Made by a program: the position numbers and the translations under genes
Part shown: piece by piece, positions 13,821-23,854 of the stretch
How positions within the stretch are numbered: position 1 is the first letter of the stretch
Layout of the letters: each line of letters begins with the position of its first letter
NCBI GenBank assembly: GCA_934130285.1
Contig: CAKOXT010000001.1
Coordinates: forward strand, 124,001 to 188,000
DNA: 64,000 bases
Origin: an uncultured Clostridia bacterium
GTDB lineage: Bacteria > Bacillota > Clostridia > TANB77 > CAG-508
Direction: 5' to 3'
The notes under the pieces: generated by a model
Database searches by the model: none
Told to the model about the DNA's origin: nothing
The model's input: only the letters and a program-made list of their open reading frames with translations

Positions 13821-16241
13821 ATGAAAAATATTAATAAAATGAGCTATGATGAATTTCATAAGGAGTTTGGGATAATATTAAATGTGAAGTATATGAGAGA
13901 TATTATTCATGACCAAGGTATTTATGATGAATTTACTCAGTTGATGCGATTAAGCGGTAATGATGATGAAAGAAAATGGCGTGTAGAGAAATTTGTAAAA
14001 GATAATTTTAAATATGTTGATAGAGAGGCGTATGCATTTTTTACATTAAAGACTTTGCTTGAAGAAGGTTTGCTTTCAAAGACTGGGAGATTTCCAACTA
14101 TAATGGATAATTGTAAACAAGCTTTGGAACATTCTGATTATGCTTATTTTGAACCTAATAACAGGGTTACTATGGTTAATGATGAGATTAAGAGAGTAAC
14201 TGCTGCTGAATTGATTGGCAAAGATAAAACAGATAAGAAAAGTAAAAATGAGCAAAGAATTGAAGAATTAAGTGAGAAAATAAATTTGCATAGTTTGTTT
14301 ACTTTACATAGTACAACAGAAATGAAGAGATTTTATGGTAAGAATGATAGTTTAAATGATATTATTGTTAAACTTGGTTTAATAGATGCGGTTGCTGAAT
14401 TGTATGATTTATCAATCCAAGAGAGAATGGAATTGTTAAAGGAAAATTCAGGCACAAAATTAGAAGGTTTAGTAAATAATAAGAGAAAAGAACTTGAGAA
14501 TATGGACTTAGGAGTGTTTTATCAAAGGCTTCCAAGTATGCTTGAAAAATATCCGGATTGTTTTGAGTTGGATCCTTTATTTTTAATTGCAGCATATAGA
14601 GCTAATGAGTATTTAGAGACAGCAAAATTAAGTCCTGAGCAAAACAAGGATTTTGCAGAGCTTATGAAAATTTTAGAAGAATCAATAAGAGCTCGTTCAA
14701 CTTCTGTAAGTGGAATAATTTCAAATAATGGTGGTTCTAAGCAAAATTATTCTTTTAGAGAATTGAGAAAGGCTTGTGCTAGAATTTGTTCAGATGGACA
14801 TTATGTATCTACTAACGAAGAAGAGAAAATCTTGGATGAGTTGTCATCTGATCCAAAAAGTATTTTGAGTATGAATCCAGAAATTTTCCAAAAGATTATT
14901 ACACTATCTTCAGAAGATATTATGGAACTTGGAAATACTGAAGGTGTTTTTGATTATTTAGTTAGAAACAAATTGGCAAGTAGATATAGTGTAATGAGTT
15001 TGATAAAAAACGGATTGGTAAATTCTGCAGATGTTAGAACTTTAATTGATGATAATTTACTAGATAAGGGGATTGTAACTGATTTTATAGATCAATGCGA
15101 TGTAATTGATGAGGAGTTATTAGGTTCTTTAAGAAAAAATGGTATTGTATCTGATGAAGAAATGGTAGAATATTATTTAGCTGGAAAAATGGAACTAGAT
15201 GCTTTTTCAGAAATGAATGATGAAGAAAAGAAGAAGTTAGAAGATGTTGTTTCACCTGAAAAATTAATGTCATTATATAAAAATGGTGAAGATGAATATG
15301 GTAGATATGCGGCACTTTATAGAATGGTTTTCTTAAGTAGAAAAGATAAAGATAGCAGATATCTTGAAGGTGAGAGAATTATTGAAGCATCAGATGGTGA
15401 GTTTGAGGATTCGGATTTGGTTAAATGGTATGAAGAACATTTAATATCATTGAAATCTATTGAAGAATGGGCTGGAAATCCTTTGATTATGAAGATGATG
15501 AGGGATGGAAAGTTGAAACCAGCTGATGTTAAAGAAATTTGTACTGATGGAAATTATGATTGCGTATTAGATATTTTAAAAGATCCTAGAATATCTAAAA
15601 ATACAAAATGGGGAATTTTTTATACAACATTTGCTGATGAAGATGAGACTTTAACAGAAGAGCAAAAGGAATTAAGAGAAGTCGCTAAAGAAGAAGGTTT
15701 GGAGGCAATGAGACTTACTTATAAGAATGTTAAGGTTGGTGGTACTTCTGGAAGACGTAGAGTAAGTGATGTGAAGGAAGGAAAAGATGTATCTTCAAGA
15801 AGAGAATATGTTTCTGATCCACTTAATAGGTGGACATTAATAAAGTTACTTGATCCAGAGTATTCTTATGAAATGTTAGATCAAGGTATGATGATTTTTA
15901 AATTGCCTAATGTGGGAAATGGTACAATTATTCTTGAAAAGATGTTTAAGAAAGATAGACCAGATTATGCAAGAGCAACTAAAATGTTAAGTATGCCTAT
16001 TGAGGAGTTTGAAGATATAAAGGATGATTTGATAATTGATGGCGATATACCTGTAGCAGCTATTGCTAATTATCCAAAATTACAAGGAAGGCTTGAAAGT
16101 TTTTGGCATACTAAAGGTTGGGGCGAAAAACTTTCTGAAGCATGTGGATATAAAGAAGATACAAGAAGAACAAAAGATGAAATTGATAGAATTGATTTAG
16201 AAATTAAGAAGATTGTGAATTCTAGAAAGCTAAGAGGTTAA
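13821..16241 (+). CDS. Large alpha-helical protein of unknown function
   Basis: 806 residues, not recognised. The start is the ATG at 13821 with GGAGGAG 4 bases upstream; the frame stays open upstream but without a start signal. There are no membrane segments or signal peptide, so it is probably cytosolic. The centre (about 380-480) contains irregular helical repeats of about 20-25 residues built on patterns such as LIKNGLVNSADVRTLID, LLDKGIVTDFIDQ and LRKNGIVSDEEMVEYY, suggesting a solenoid. The C-terminal part has a basic GRRRVSDV stretch and ends KKIVNSRKLRG. It is followed after 9 bases by the 16251 gene. Nothing points to an enzyme activity. Confidence 0.75.
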   Translation: MKNINKMSYDEFHKEFGIILNVKYMRDIIHDQGIYDEFTQLMRLSGNDDERKWRVEKFVKDNFKYVDREAYAFFTLKTLLEEGLLSKTGRFPTIMDNCKQALEHSDYAYFEPNNRVTMVNDEIKRVTAAELIGKDKTDKKSKNEQRIEELSEKINLHSLFTLHSTTEMKRFYGKNDSLNDIIVKLGLIDAVAELYDLSIQERMELLKENSGTKLEGLVNNKRKELENMDLGVFYQRLPSMLEKYPDCFELDPLFLIAAYRANEYLETAKLSPEQNKDFAELMKILEESIRARSTSVSGIISNNGGSKQNYSFRELRKACARICSDGHYVSTNEEEKILDELSSDPKSILSMNPEIFQKIITLSSEDIMELGNTEGVFDYLVRNKLASRYSVMSLIKNGLVNSADVRTLIDDNLLDKGIVTDFIDQCDVIDEELLGSLRKNGIVSDEEMVEYYLAGKMELDAFSEMNDEEKKKLEDVVSPEKLMSLYKNGEDEYGRYAALYRMVFLSRKDKDSRYLEGERIIEASDGEFEDSDLVKWYEEHLISLKSIEEWAGNPLIMKMMRDGKLKPADVKEICTDGNYDCVLDILKDPRISKNTKWGIFYTTFADEDETLTEEQKELREVAKEEGLEAMRLTYKNVKVGGTSGRRRVSDVKEGKDVSSRREYVSDPLNRWTLIKLLDPEYSYEMLDQGMMIFKLPNVGNGTIILEKMFKKDRPDYARATKMLSMPIEEFEDIKDDLIIDGDIPVAAIANYPKLQGRLESFWHTKGWGEKLSEACGYKEDTRRTKDEIDRIDLEIKKIVNSRKLRG

Positions 16242-16250
16242 AAGAAAATA

Positions 16251-17069
16251 ATGGAAGTATTGTCGAAAAGCAAAGATTTGAGAATATCTAATGATGTATT
16301 TAAAAAGATTTGTAGAGATTTAAAAAGTGAAATTAATGAGAATAAAAAAGAAATTGAAAAACTAAATGAACTTGATTATAAGTATAGTAAAAAAGTTGTA
16401 TATCCAGAAAAATTGGTAAAAGTGATTGATGAGTATAGAGAAAAAGAAGTTGTTATAAAAGAAACTAGAAATTTATTGGTTGCTTATTATGGTGATCCAT
16501 CAGTTACTATTGAACTTTGTTTACAAGGTTTGCTTAATTGTCAATTAATGAATTTACTTATTGATAATATGTGCTATGGTGTTAATAAATTGATTGTTAC
16601 ATTATTTATAGAGATATTAAAAGAGTATAGAATATATGATGTAGTTACTTTAAATAATTATGAGAATGTAGAAGATGTTGAAGCAAGTTTGGAATTTATT
16701 GATAAAATGTATTGTGTTGGGGATAAGAACATATATACAATTTGTAAGCATATAAATGGTATTGATATTGAGTATGTTCCATTTGGAATAATTGATATCT
16801 ATTGTGAAGATGATGATTTTTATGAATTGTCAAGAGAGATTTTTAACTATTGTTTTGAAAATGGAATAGAAGCGGAAGTATATGATGATATGCTAGTTGA
16901 TGAAGCTATTAATACATTAAATGAATATGGTGAGAAATATTGTAGTATTATTTTAACTAAGGATGCTGAAGCAGTAAAAAGATTTAAAGAAGAAATGAAA
17001 TCAAAATTTGTTTTTGCAAATGAAAATCCTTTTAGGGATAGTGTTGATAGAATTCCAGAGTTTTTATAA
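16251..17069 (+). CDS. Unknown protein, possible degenerate aldehyde-dehydrogenase-like fold
   Basis: 272 residues. An N-terminal coiled-coil (about 15-50) is followed by a domain whose end, EYGEKYCSIILTKDAEAVKR then KFVFANENPFRD, resembles in order and spacing the C-terminal part of glutamate-5-semialdehyde dehydrogenase (ProA). The NAD-binding and catalytic Cys motifs of that family are not seen, so an active dehydrogenase is unlikely. It is coupled to the 806-residue protein upstream (9-base gap) and has only a weak ribosome site, which suggests translational coupling. The similarity is by eye only. Confidence 0.6.
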   Translation: MEVLSKSKDLRISNDVFKKICRDLKSEINENKKEIEKLNELDYKYSKKVVYPEKLVKVIDEYREKEVVIKETRNLLVAYYGDPSVTIELCLQGLLNCQLMNLLIDNMCYGVNKLIVTLFIEILKEYRIYDVVTLNNYENVEDVEASLEFIDKMYCVGDKNIYTICKHINGIDIEYVPFGIIDIYCEDDDFYELSREIFNYCFENGIEAEVYDDMLVDEAINTLNEYGEKYCSIILTKDAEAVKRFKEEMKSKFVFANENPFRDSVDRIPEFL

Positions 17070-17076
17070 AAATAGT

Positions 17077-17109
17077 AAACCACAGTCAAATTAAGTGATT
17101 GTGGTTTGT
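17077..17109 (+). terminator. Hairpin after the 13821-16251 operon
   Basis: 12-bp stem AAACCACAGTCA/TGATTGTGGTTT with a 7-base loop; the T-run is weak. Confidence 0.6.
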
Positions 17110-17165
17110 TGTTGCTTATGGTAACAAATGGAATATTTTTTTATAATTCTATTGTGTTTGTTTAC

Positions 17166-17194
17166 TTGACAAATTTATGTAATCCATATAAAAT
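17166..17194 (+). promoter_or_regulatory. Promoter for rny
   Basis: TTGACA and TAAAAT 17 bases apart, about 100 bases before the start. Confidence 0.55.
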
Positions 17195-17292
17195 ATATAT
17201 GGTAATTATTAAAATATAAAATTTATTTATGTTGTAAAATTTATATATTTAATGAACATTGAAAATTTAATAAGAAAAGAGGTTGATTATGA

Positions 17293-18837
17293 ATGAGTGA
17301 AGTACTTATTGTTATAATTACTCTTTTAATCTCAGCAGCAATATTCATACCTTTAGGAATTACTATAAGAAAAAGAATTGCTGAATCTAAAATTCAAAGT
17401 GCTGAAAATGAAGCTAAAAGATTACTTGAAAATGTAAAAATAGAAGCGGAAAATACTAAAAGGGAAGAGATTTTTAAAGCTAAGGAGGAAATGCTTAAGC
17501 TTAGAAATGATTTAGATCAGGAGATTAAAGAGAGGAGAGCAGAAGTAGGACAACAAGAAAAGAGATTGATTCAAAAAGAAGAGAATCTTGATAGAAGAGT
17601 GCAATCTTTAGAAGATAAAGAAAAAGACTTAGATAGAAAAATGGTTGAAAGTGATGAAATTAGAAAAGAGTTGGAGGATGCAAAAGCAGAAGAACTTGCT
17701 GAATTACAACGTATTTCAGGATTGACTGTTGATGAAGCTAAGAAACAATTACTAGATTCTTTGGAAAATGAAATTGTTCCAGAGAAAGCTCAAATGATTA
17801 GAGATTTAGAGAACAAGTATAAAGAAGATTCTTCAAAGATGGCTAAAGAAATGGTTTGCTATGCTATTCAAAAATGTGCAGCTGATCATACTTCTGAAAC
17901 TACAGTATCTGTTGTTTCATTACCAAATGATGAAATGAAAGGTAGAATTATAGGTAGAGAAGGAAGAAATATTAAAACTCTTGAAACGTTGACAGGTATT
18001 GATTTAATTATTGATGATACACCTGAAGCTGTTATTATATCAGGATTTGATCCTCTAAGAAGAGAAGTAGCTAGAATTGCTTTGGAGAAATTATTAGAAG
18101 ACGGAAGAATTCATCCTGCTAAGATTGAAGAAATGGTTGAAAAGGCTAAAGAAGAAGTTGAGGCAATCATTAAAGAAGAAGGAGAAAGAGCAGTTTTAGA
18201 GACTGGTGTAAATGGCTTACACCCAGATGTTGTTAAACTTCTTGGAAAATTAAAATACAGAACAAGTTATGGTCAAAATGTATTAAATCATTCTATTGAA
18301 GTATCAAATCTTGCAAGAATTATGGCTGAGGAATTAGGATTAAATCCAAAACTAGCTAGAAGAGCAGGATTGTTACATGATATTGGAAAAGCCTTGGATC
18401 ACGATATGGAAGGTACTCATGTTGAGATTGGTGTTGATATATTAAAACGTTATAAAGAAAATGATTTAGTTATTAATGCTGTTGAAGCTCATCATGGTGA
18501 TGTTGAACCTAAGAGTTTGGAAGCTGTTTTAGTACAAGCTGCTGATGCTATTTCTGCATCAAGACCTGGTGCTAGAAGAGAAACTTTAGAGACATATATT
18601 AAGAGATTACAGGAATTAGAAAAAATTGCTGATTCTTTTGATGGTGTTGATAAATCTTTTGCTATACAAGCTGGTAGAGAAATTAGATTAATGGTTAAAC
18701 CAGATAAAATTTCTGATAACGATATGGTTGTTTTAGCAAGAGATGTTGCTAAAAAGGTAGAAGCAGAAATGGAATATCCGGGACAAATTAAAGTTAATGT
18801 AATTCGTGAGACTAGAGCAATAGAATATGCCAAATAA
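17293..18837 (+). CDS. rny: Ribonuclease Y
   Basis: Membrane-bound endoribonuclease that starts mRNA decay in Bacillota. Order of parts: a membrane segment (3-22), a long charged coiled-coil (about 30-160), a KH domain with GRIIGREGRNIKTLE (about 217-231), and an HD domain with LLHDIGKALDHD (about 359-370). The C-terminal end has KVNVIRETRAIEYAK, typical of the family. 514 residues is standard. GAGG lies 10 bases before the ATG. It is a monocistronic gene with its own promoter and terminator. Confidence 0.95.
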   Translation: MSEVLIVIITLLISAAIFIPLGITIRKRIAESKIQSAENEAKRLLENVKIEAENTKREEIFKAKEEMLKLRNDLDQEIKERRAEVGQQEKRLIQKEENLDRRVQSLEDKEKDLDRKMVESDEIRKELEDAKAEELAELQRISGLTVDEAKKQLLDSLENEIVPEKAQMIRDLENKYKEDSSKMAKEMVCYAIQKCAADHTSETTVSVVSLPNDEMKGRIIGREGRNIKTLETLTGIDLIIDDTPEAVIISGFDPLRREVARIALEKLLEDGRIHPAKIEEMVEKAKEEVEAIIKEEGERAVLETGVNGLHPDVVKLLGKLKYRTSYGQNVLNHSIEVSNLARIMAEELGLNPKLARRAGLLHDIGKALDHDMEGTHVEIGVDILKRYKENDLVINAVEAHHGDVEPKSLEAVLVQAADAISASRPGARRETLETYIKRLQELEKIADSFDGVDKSFAIQAGREIRLMVKPDKISDNDMVVLARDVAKKVEAEMEYPGQIKVNVIRETRAIEYAK

Positions 18838-18843
18838 AATATT

Positions 18844-18876
18844 AAAGAGAGCAAAGTTAATTGCTCTCTTTTTGTT
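18844..18876 (+). terminator. rny terminator
   Basis: Stem AAAGAGAGCAA/TTGCTCTCTTT followed by T-rich sequence. Confidence 0.85.
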
Positions 18877-18939
18877 TTAAAAAATAAATATTTGTAGAAT
18901 TTAATATTAATTTAATATTTCTATTGTAAAATTCGAATG

Positions 18940-18968
18940 TTGACAAGTGACATGGTGTCACTTATAAT
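18940..18968 (+). promoter_or_regulatory. Promoter with embedded palindromic operator for the TetR-ABC operon
   Basis: TTGACA (18940) and TATAAT (18963) are exactly 17 bases apart, and the whole spacer is the palindrome AGTGACA-TGG-TGTCACT. A dimeric repressor bound there would block RNA polymerase, so the TetR gene just downstream is the natural candidate. Confidence 0.8.
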
Positions 18969-18999
18969 ATGGATGTATATTTTTTTAGGAGGGAGAAAG

Positions 19000-19608
19000 A
19001 TGCCAACAAATACTTTTTATAATTTGCCAAAAGAAAAGCAGGAGAAGGTATTGGAGGCTGCCAAAAAAGAATTTTTTAGAGCAAAAGATGGGAATGTTTT
19101 AGTAAAAAACATTGTTATTTCTGCTGGAATTCCTAGAGGAAGTTTCTATCAATATTTTGAATCAAAAGAAGATTTAATTGATTTTATTATTAAGAAATAT
19201 CTTAAGGCTACAGAAGAAAAATTTTGCAAAAAAATGGATGATTTTAATGGCGATATTTTGCTTGCATTTGAAGATATGTTTAATAGAATAGTTTCAGATG
19301 ATAAAATGTGCGTGATAGAAAAAGAACGAAAAGTAATGGAACACATAAAAAGAATGCAAGAAAAATATGGATGTATGAACAATATGAAAAGGCTGCCTGA
19401 AAAAATGAATCAGAATGTTTTATTAAAGCATATTGATAAATCTAAATTTAAGATGAAGGATGAGGAAGAATTAGCTAGTGTTTTTCATGTTATTATAAGT
19501 ATGATGATTAAAAACATTATTGATTACCAAAATGGTGTTTCGGCTCAAGATGCTAAAAAGTCTTTTAAAAGAGATTTAGATTATTTAAGATATGGTATTA
19601 TAAAATAA
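19000..19608 (+). CDS. TetR/AcrR-family transcriptional regulator
   Basis: Repressor with an N-terminal helix-turn-helix (about residues 15-50) ending in IPRGSFYQYFESKEDL, the TetR signature, and a ligand-binding C-terminal domain. The start is the ATG at 19000 with AGGAGG 8 bases upstream; the frame extends 21 codons further but through the promoter. It begins an operon with two ABC exporter genes (24-base gap) and most likely represses it through the palindrome at 18946-18962, in response to an exported compound. Confidence 0.9.
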   Translation: MPTNTFYNLPKEKQEKVLEAAKKEFFRAKDGNVLVKNIVISAGIPRGSFYQYFESKEDLIDFIIKKYLKATEEKFCKKMDDFNGDILLAFEDMFNRIVSDDKMCVIEKERKVMEHIKRMQEKYGCMNNMKRLPEKMNQNVLLKHIDKSKFKMKDEEELASVFHVIISMMIKNIIDYQNGVSAQDAKKSFKRDLDYLRYGIIK

Positions 19609-19632
19609 AAATTATAAGAAAGGAATTATAGT

Positions 19633-21885
19633 ATGTTTAAGGTTTTATTAAAACTAAGAAAAGCATGGAAATCTGTTTTGATTGTAATGATTCTACTTGT
19701 AGTTCAAGCTATGGGCGAACTTGCATTGCCAGATTATACATCAAAAATAGTTAATGTTGGAATCCAACAGGGTGGTGTTGAATCTTGTGCACCAGAGGCA
19801 ATTAGAGAAGAACAATTACAAAATATTTTACTAGCAACTGATGAAGATGATTTTATATTAGATAAGTATACATTATTATCTAAAGATGATTTGTCAGAAA
19901 GTGATTATAATAAGTATGTAAAAGAGTATCCAGCTTTAGAAAAAGAAAATATTTATATTTTGAAAAAGATTTCTAAAGAGGATAAAGAAAAACTTGAGGA
20001 TGTTATGGCTAAACCTCTTGTTATGATGTATGTAATACAAGATGAAACTAAGTCAGAAAGTATGAGACAATATGTTATTTCTGTTTTACCGGTTGAGGTT
20101 CAATCTGCATTTCAAAATGCAAGTTTAATAGATATTATTAAGGCAATGCCAGAAGAACAAAGTAAGCAGATGATAGATAATTTTGGAAAACAAATTGAAG
20201 ATACTGTTGGAGGTATGTTAAGTCAGTCAGCAATTACAGCAGTTAAAGCTGAATATACAGCTATTGGAATGGATACAGATAAAATTCAATCAAGCTATAT
20301 TTGGAAAGCTGGTTTCCAGATGTTAGGTGTAGCTTTCTTAATAATGATTACTGGTGTAACTGTAATGTATTTCTCATCAGGAATGGCTTGTAAACTTGGT
20401 AAATACTTAAGAGAAGAAGTTTTTGAAAAAGTTTTAAAATATTCTAATAAAGAATTTAGAGAATTTTCAACAGCATCTCTTATAACAAGAAGTACTAACG
20501 ATATTCAGCAGATCCAAGGAATGATTCAAATGTTATTTAGAACAGTTGTATTTGCTCCTATTATGGGTATTGGTGGATTGATCAGAGTTATTACAAAGAG
20601 TAGTACTTCAATGATTTGGATTATAGGTTTTGCTATTTTATGTATTTTAACAGTAGTTTTAATTTTATTTATTGTTGCAATGCCTAAGTTTAAAAAGTTG
20701 CAAGTTTTAATTGATAAAATTAATCTTGTTGCAAGAGAGATTTTAACAGGATTACCTGTTATTAGAGCTTTTAATAAAGAGAAATCAGAAGAAGAAAGAT
20801 TTGATAAAGCAAATCTTGATTTAACTAAAGTTAATATTTTTGTTAACAGAGTAATGTCTTTTATGATGCCTTTGTTGATGTTTTTAATGAATGGAATTTC
20901 ACTTATGATTGTGTGGTTTGGTAGTAAAAATATTGATTCAGGTGTAATGCAAGTTGGAGATATGATGGCTATTATTCAATATACAATGCAAATTGTTATG
21001 GCTTTCTTGATGGTTTCAATGATTTCTATAATGCTTCCAAGAGCTGCAGTTTCTGCTAACAGAATTAATGAAATTTTAGATCAAGATTTAAGTATAAAGG
21101 ATAAAGATGAAACAAAGAAATTTGAATCTGATAAAAAAGGTTTAGTGGAATTCAAAAATGTTTCTTTCAGATATCCTGATGCTGATATGGAAATATTGAC
21201 TGATATTAATTTTACGGCTGAACCTGGAAAGACAACGGCTATTATAGGAAGTACTGGTAGTGGTAAGTCTACAATAGTCAATTTAATTCCAAGATTTTAC
21301 GATGTAACTGGTGGAGAGCTTTGTGTTGATGGAGTTAATATTAAAGATGTTTCTCAAAAAGATTTGAGAGATATTATAGGATATGTTCCTCAAAAAGGTG
21401 TATTATTCTCTGGAACAATTGAGTCTAATATAAAATTTGCAGATGAAAATATGAGTGATGAAAGAATGATTAAGGCTGCTGAAATTGCTCAAGCTACTGA
21501 GTTTATTGAATCAAAACCTGAAAAATATCAAACTCATATTTCTCAAGGTGGAACTAACGTATCTGGTGGACAGAAACAGAGATTATCAATAGCAAGAGCT
21601 ATTGCTTCTGATCCTGAAATTTATATTTTTGATGATAGTTTTTCAGCATTGGATTATAAAACTGATTGTGTTCTAAGAGAAGAACTAGCAAAAGTTACAA
21701 AAGATAAGACGGTTATTATAGTTGCACAAAGAATTAATACAGTGTTAAATGCTGATCAAATAATTACACTAGAAGATGGTAAGATAGTTGGAAAAGGAAC
21801 TCATGAAGAGTTGATGGAAAATTGTGAGACATATAGACAAATTGCTTTATCTCAATTATCTGAAGAAGAATTAAAAAGAAAGTAG
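19633..21885 (+). CDS. ABC exporter subunit (degenerate-site half of a heterodimer)
   Basis: Type IV ABC multidrug-type half-transporter with six membrane helices and a C-terminal ATPase. Motifs: Walker A GSTGSGKST (about 538), signature VSGGQKQR (about 641), and Walker B ending FDDS (about 665). The usual catalytic Glu after Walker B is Asp, the pattern of the non-hydrolytic site in heterodimers such as TM287/288 and BmrCD. Between the first and second helices is an insertion of about 180 residues (about 35-220), far longer than normal, likely outside the membrane. It pairs with the next gene. Confidence 0.92.
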   Translation: MFKVLLKLRKAWKSVLIVMILLVVQAMGELALPDYTSKIVNVGIQQGGVESCAPEAIREEQLQNILLATDEDDFILDKYTLLSKDDLSESDYNKYVKEYPALEKENIYILKKISKEDKEKLEDVMAKPLVMMYVIQDETKSESMRQYVISVLPVEVQSAFQNASLIDIIKAMPEEQSKQMIDNFGKQIEDTVGGMLSQSAITAVKAEYTAIGMDTDKIQSSYIWKAGFQMLGVAFLIMITGVTVMYFSSGMACKLGKYLREEVFEKVLKYSNKEFREFSTASLITRSTNDIQQIQGMIQMLFRTVVFAPIMGIGGLIRVITKSSTSMIWIIGFAILCILTVVLILFIVAMPKFKKLQVLIDKINLVAREILTGLPVIRAFNKEKSEEERFDKANLDLTKVNIFVNRVMSFMMPLLMFLMNGISLMIVWFGSKNIDSGVMQVGDMMAIIQYTMQIVMAFLMVSMISIMLPRAAVSANRINEILDQDLSIKDKDETKKFESDKKGLVEFKNVSFRYPDADMEILTDINFTAEPGKTTAIIGSTGSGKSTIVNLIPRFYDVTGGELCVDGVNIKDVSQKDLRDIIGYVPQKGVLFSGTIESNIKFADENMSDERMIKAAEIAQATEFIESKPEKYQTHISQGGTNVSGGQKQRLSIARAIASDPEIYIFDDSFSALDYKTDCVLREELAKVTKDKTVIIVAQRINTVLNADQIITLEDGKIVGKGTHEELMENCETYRQIALSQLSEEELKRK

Positions 21886-21905
21886 AAAGGAAGTGAGAAC
21901 AAATA

Positions 21906-23774
21906 ATGGACGAAAAGCGTGAAAGAAAATTTCAAAAAGGACCTAGAGTTGGTCATGGAGGCCCAGGAGGACCTGGTGGAGCTAAATCTGTTGAAAGAGC
22001 TAAAGACTTTAAAGGAACAACAAAAAAATTAATGGGTAAATACTTAAGCGAATATAAATGGAAGTTAATTATTGTTTTCATTTTCGCGATAGCTGGTACT
22101 GTATTTACAATAGTTGGACCTAAGATTTTGGGAAAGGCTACTACAGAAATTTATAGTGGTATTGTGAAAAAGATTTCTGGAGTTGGTGGCATAGATTTTG
22201 ATTATATATTTAATATAATTATGATACTTGTTGGTTTATACATTATTAGTGCTATATGTTCTTTAATTCAAAGTTTGGTTATGACTGATGTTTCTCAAAA
22301 GTTGACATATAGAATGAGAGATGACTTATCAAAGAAAATTCATAGATTGCCAATGAACTTTTTTGATAAACAAAGTAAAGGTGATGTTTTATCAATCCTT
22401 ACAAATGATATAGATACATTTGGACAAAACTTTAATCAAAGTATTACTGAGATTATTACGGCTGTTTGCACGGTTGTTGGTATTCTTATAATGATGCTTT
22501 CAATTAATGTTCAAATGACATTGATTTCATTACTTATATTACCAATTTCAGCTTTTATTGTTAAAAAGATTGTTGGTAAATCACAAAAATACTTTACTGC
22601 TCAACAAGAAATTTTAGGTAAGGTTAATGGTCAAGTTGAAGAAATTTATGGTGGACAATCTATAGTAAAGGCTTTTAATAGAGAAGATGAAGTTTTAAAA
22701 GAATTTAAAGAAAAAAATGAAAAACTATATACAGTTGGTTGGAAATCACAATTTATGGGTGGTTTTATGTACCCTGTTATGAATTTTATTGGAAATTTAG
22801 GATATGTTGCTGTTGCGATTATAGGAGGATATTTTACTATCCAAGGTAAAATACAAGTTGGAGATATTCAATCATTTATTCAATACAACAAGCAATTTAC
22901 TAGACCTATTGGTGAGATTGCTCAAATAATGACTCAAATTCAAACTATGATTGCTGCTGTTGAGAGAGTTTTAGGTTTCTTAGATGAAGAAGAAGAAAAA
23001 GATGTTACAACAAATCCAACTGATGTAGAAAGTTTAAAAGGTAATATTAAATTTGAACATGTTAAATTTGGATATAATGAAGATAAGGTAGTTATTAATG
23101 ATTTTAATGCTGAAGTAAAAGATGGGCAAAAAATTGCTATTGTTGGTCCAACAGGTGCTGGAAAAACAACTCTTGTTAAATTGTTAATGAGATTCTACGA
23201 TTTGAATGGCGGAAAAATTACAATAGATGGTTATGATATAAAAGATTTTAATAAAGGTGATTTGAGAAAACATTTTGGTATGGTTCTTCAAGATACTTGG
23301 TTGTTTAGTGGAACTATAAAAGATAATATTAAATATAGTAAGCCTGATGCAACAGATGATGAGGTTATTGAAGCAGCAAAGGCGGCTCATGTACATCACT
23401 TTATTAAAACTTTACCTAATTCTTATAACATGGTTCTTAATGAGGAGACAAATAATATATCTGCAGGTCAAAAACAGTTGTTGACTATTGCTCGTGTTAT
23501 TTTGGCTGATCCTAAGATTTTAATTTTGGATGAGGCTACAAGTTCAATTGATACGAGAACTGAGATTCAAATTCAATCTGCTATGGATAATTTGATGAAG
23601 GGTAGAACAAGTTTTATTATTGCTCATAGATTGTCTACTATTAAGAATGCCGACATGATTTTGGTTATTAATAATGGTGATATTGTTGAGCAAGGAACTC
23701 ATGATGAACTTCTTGCTAAAGATGGTTTTTATGCTACTTTATATAATTCTCAGTTTGATGAGGAAGAGGAATAG
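21906..23774 (+). CDS. ABC exporter subunit (partner of the upstream gene)
   Basis: Second half-transporter of 622 residues. A Gly/Pro-rich N-terminus (RVGHGGPGGPGG) is followed by six membrane helices (from about residue 50) and an ATPase with Walker A GPTGAGKTT (about 414), signature ISAGQKQL (about 517, altered from LSGGQ), Walker B ILILDEATSS with the catalytic Glu (about 540), and a switch His in IIAHRLST. The intact Glu here and the Asp in the partner fit a heterodimer with one active ATP site. It starts 20 bases after the partner. The TetR gene upstream suggests drug- or metabolite-induced efflux. Confidence 0.92.
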   Translation: MDEKRERKFQKGPRVGHGGPGGPGGAKSVERAKDFKGTTKKLMGKYLSEYKWKLIIVFIFAIAGTVFTIVGPKILGKATTEIYSGIVKKISGVGGIDFDYIFNIIMILVGLYIISAICSLIQSLVMTDVSQKLTYRMRDDLSKKIHRLPMNFFDKQSKGDVLSILTNDIDTFGQNFNQSITEIITAVCTVVGILIMMLSINVQMTLISLLILPISAFIVKKIVGKSQKYFTAQQEILGKVNGQVEEIYGGQSIVKAFNREDEVLKEFKEKNEKLYTVGWKSQFMGGFMYPVMNFIGNLGYVAVAIIGGYFTIQGKIQVGDIQSFIQYNKQFTRPIGEIAQIMTQIQTMIAAVERVLGFLDEEEEKDVTTNPTDVESLKGNIKFEHVKFGYNEDKVVINDFNAEVKDGQKIAIVGPTGAGKTTLVKLLMRFYDLNGGKITIDGYDIKDFNKGDLRKHFGMVLQDTWLFSGTIKDNIKYSKPDATDDEVIEAAKAAHVHHFIKTLPNSYNMVLNEETNNISAGQKQLLTIARVILADPKILILDEATSSIDTRTEIQIQSAMDNLMKGRTSFIIAHRLSTIKNADMILVINNGDIVEQGTHDELLAKDGFYATLYNSQFDEEEE

Positions 23775-23854
23775 TTTGCATAATATTTAAAAGTTAATAT
23801 GTAATATAAATTACAAATTTATAACAGTAAAAAATTCAATATAATATTTTTGAA

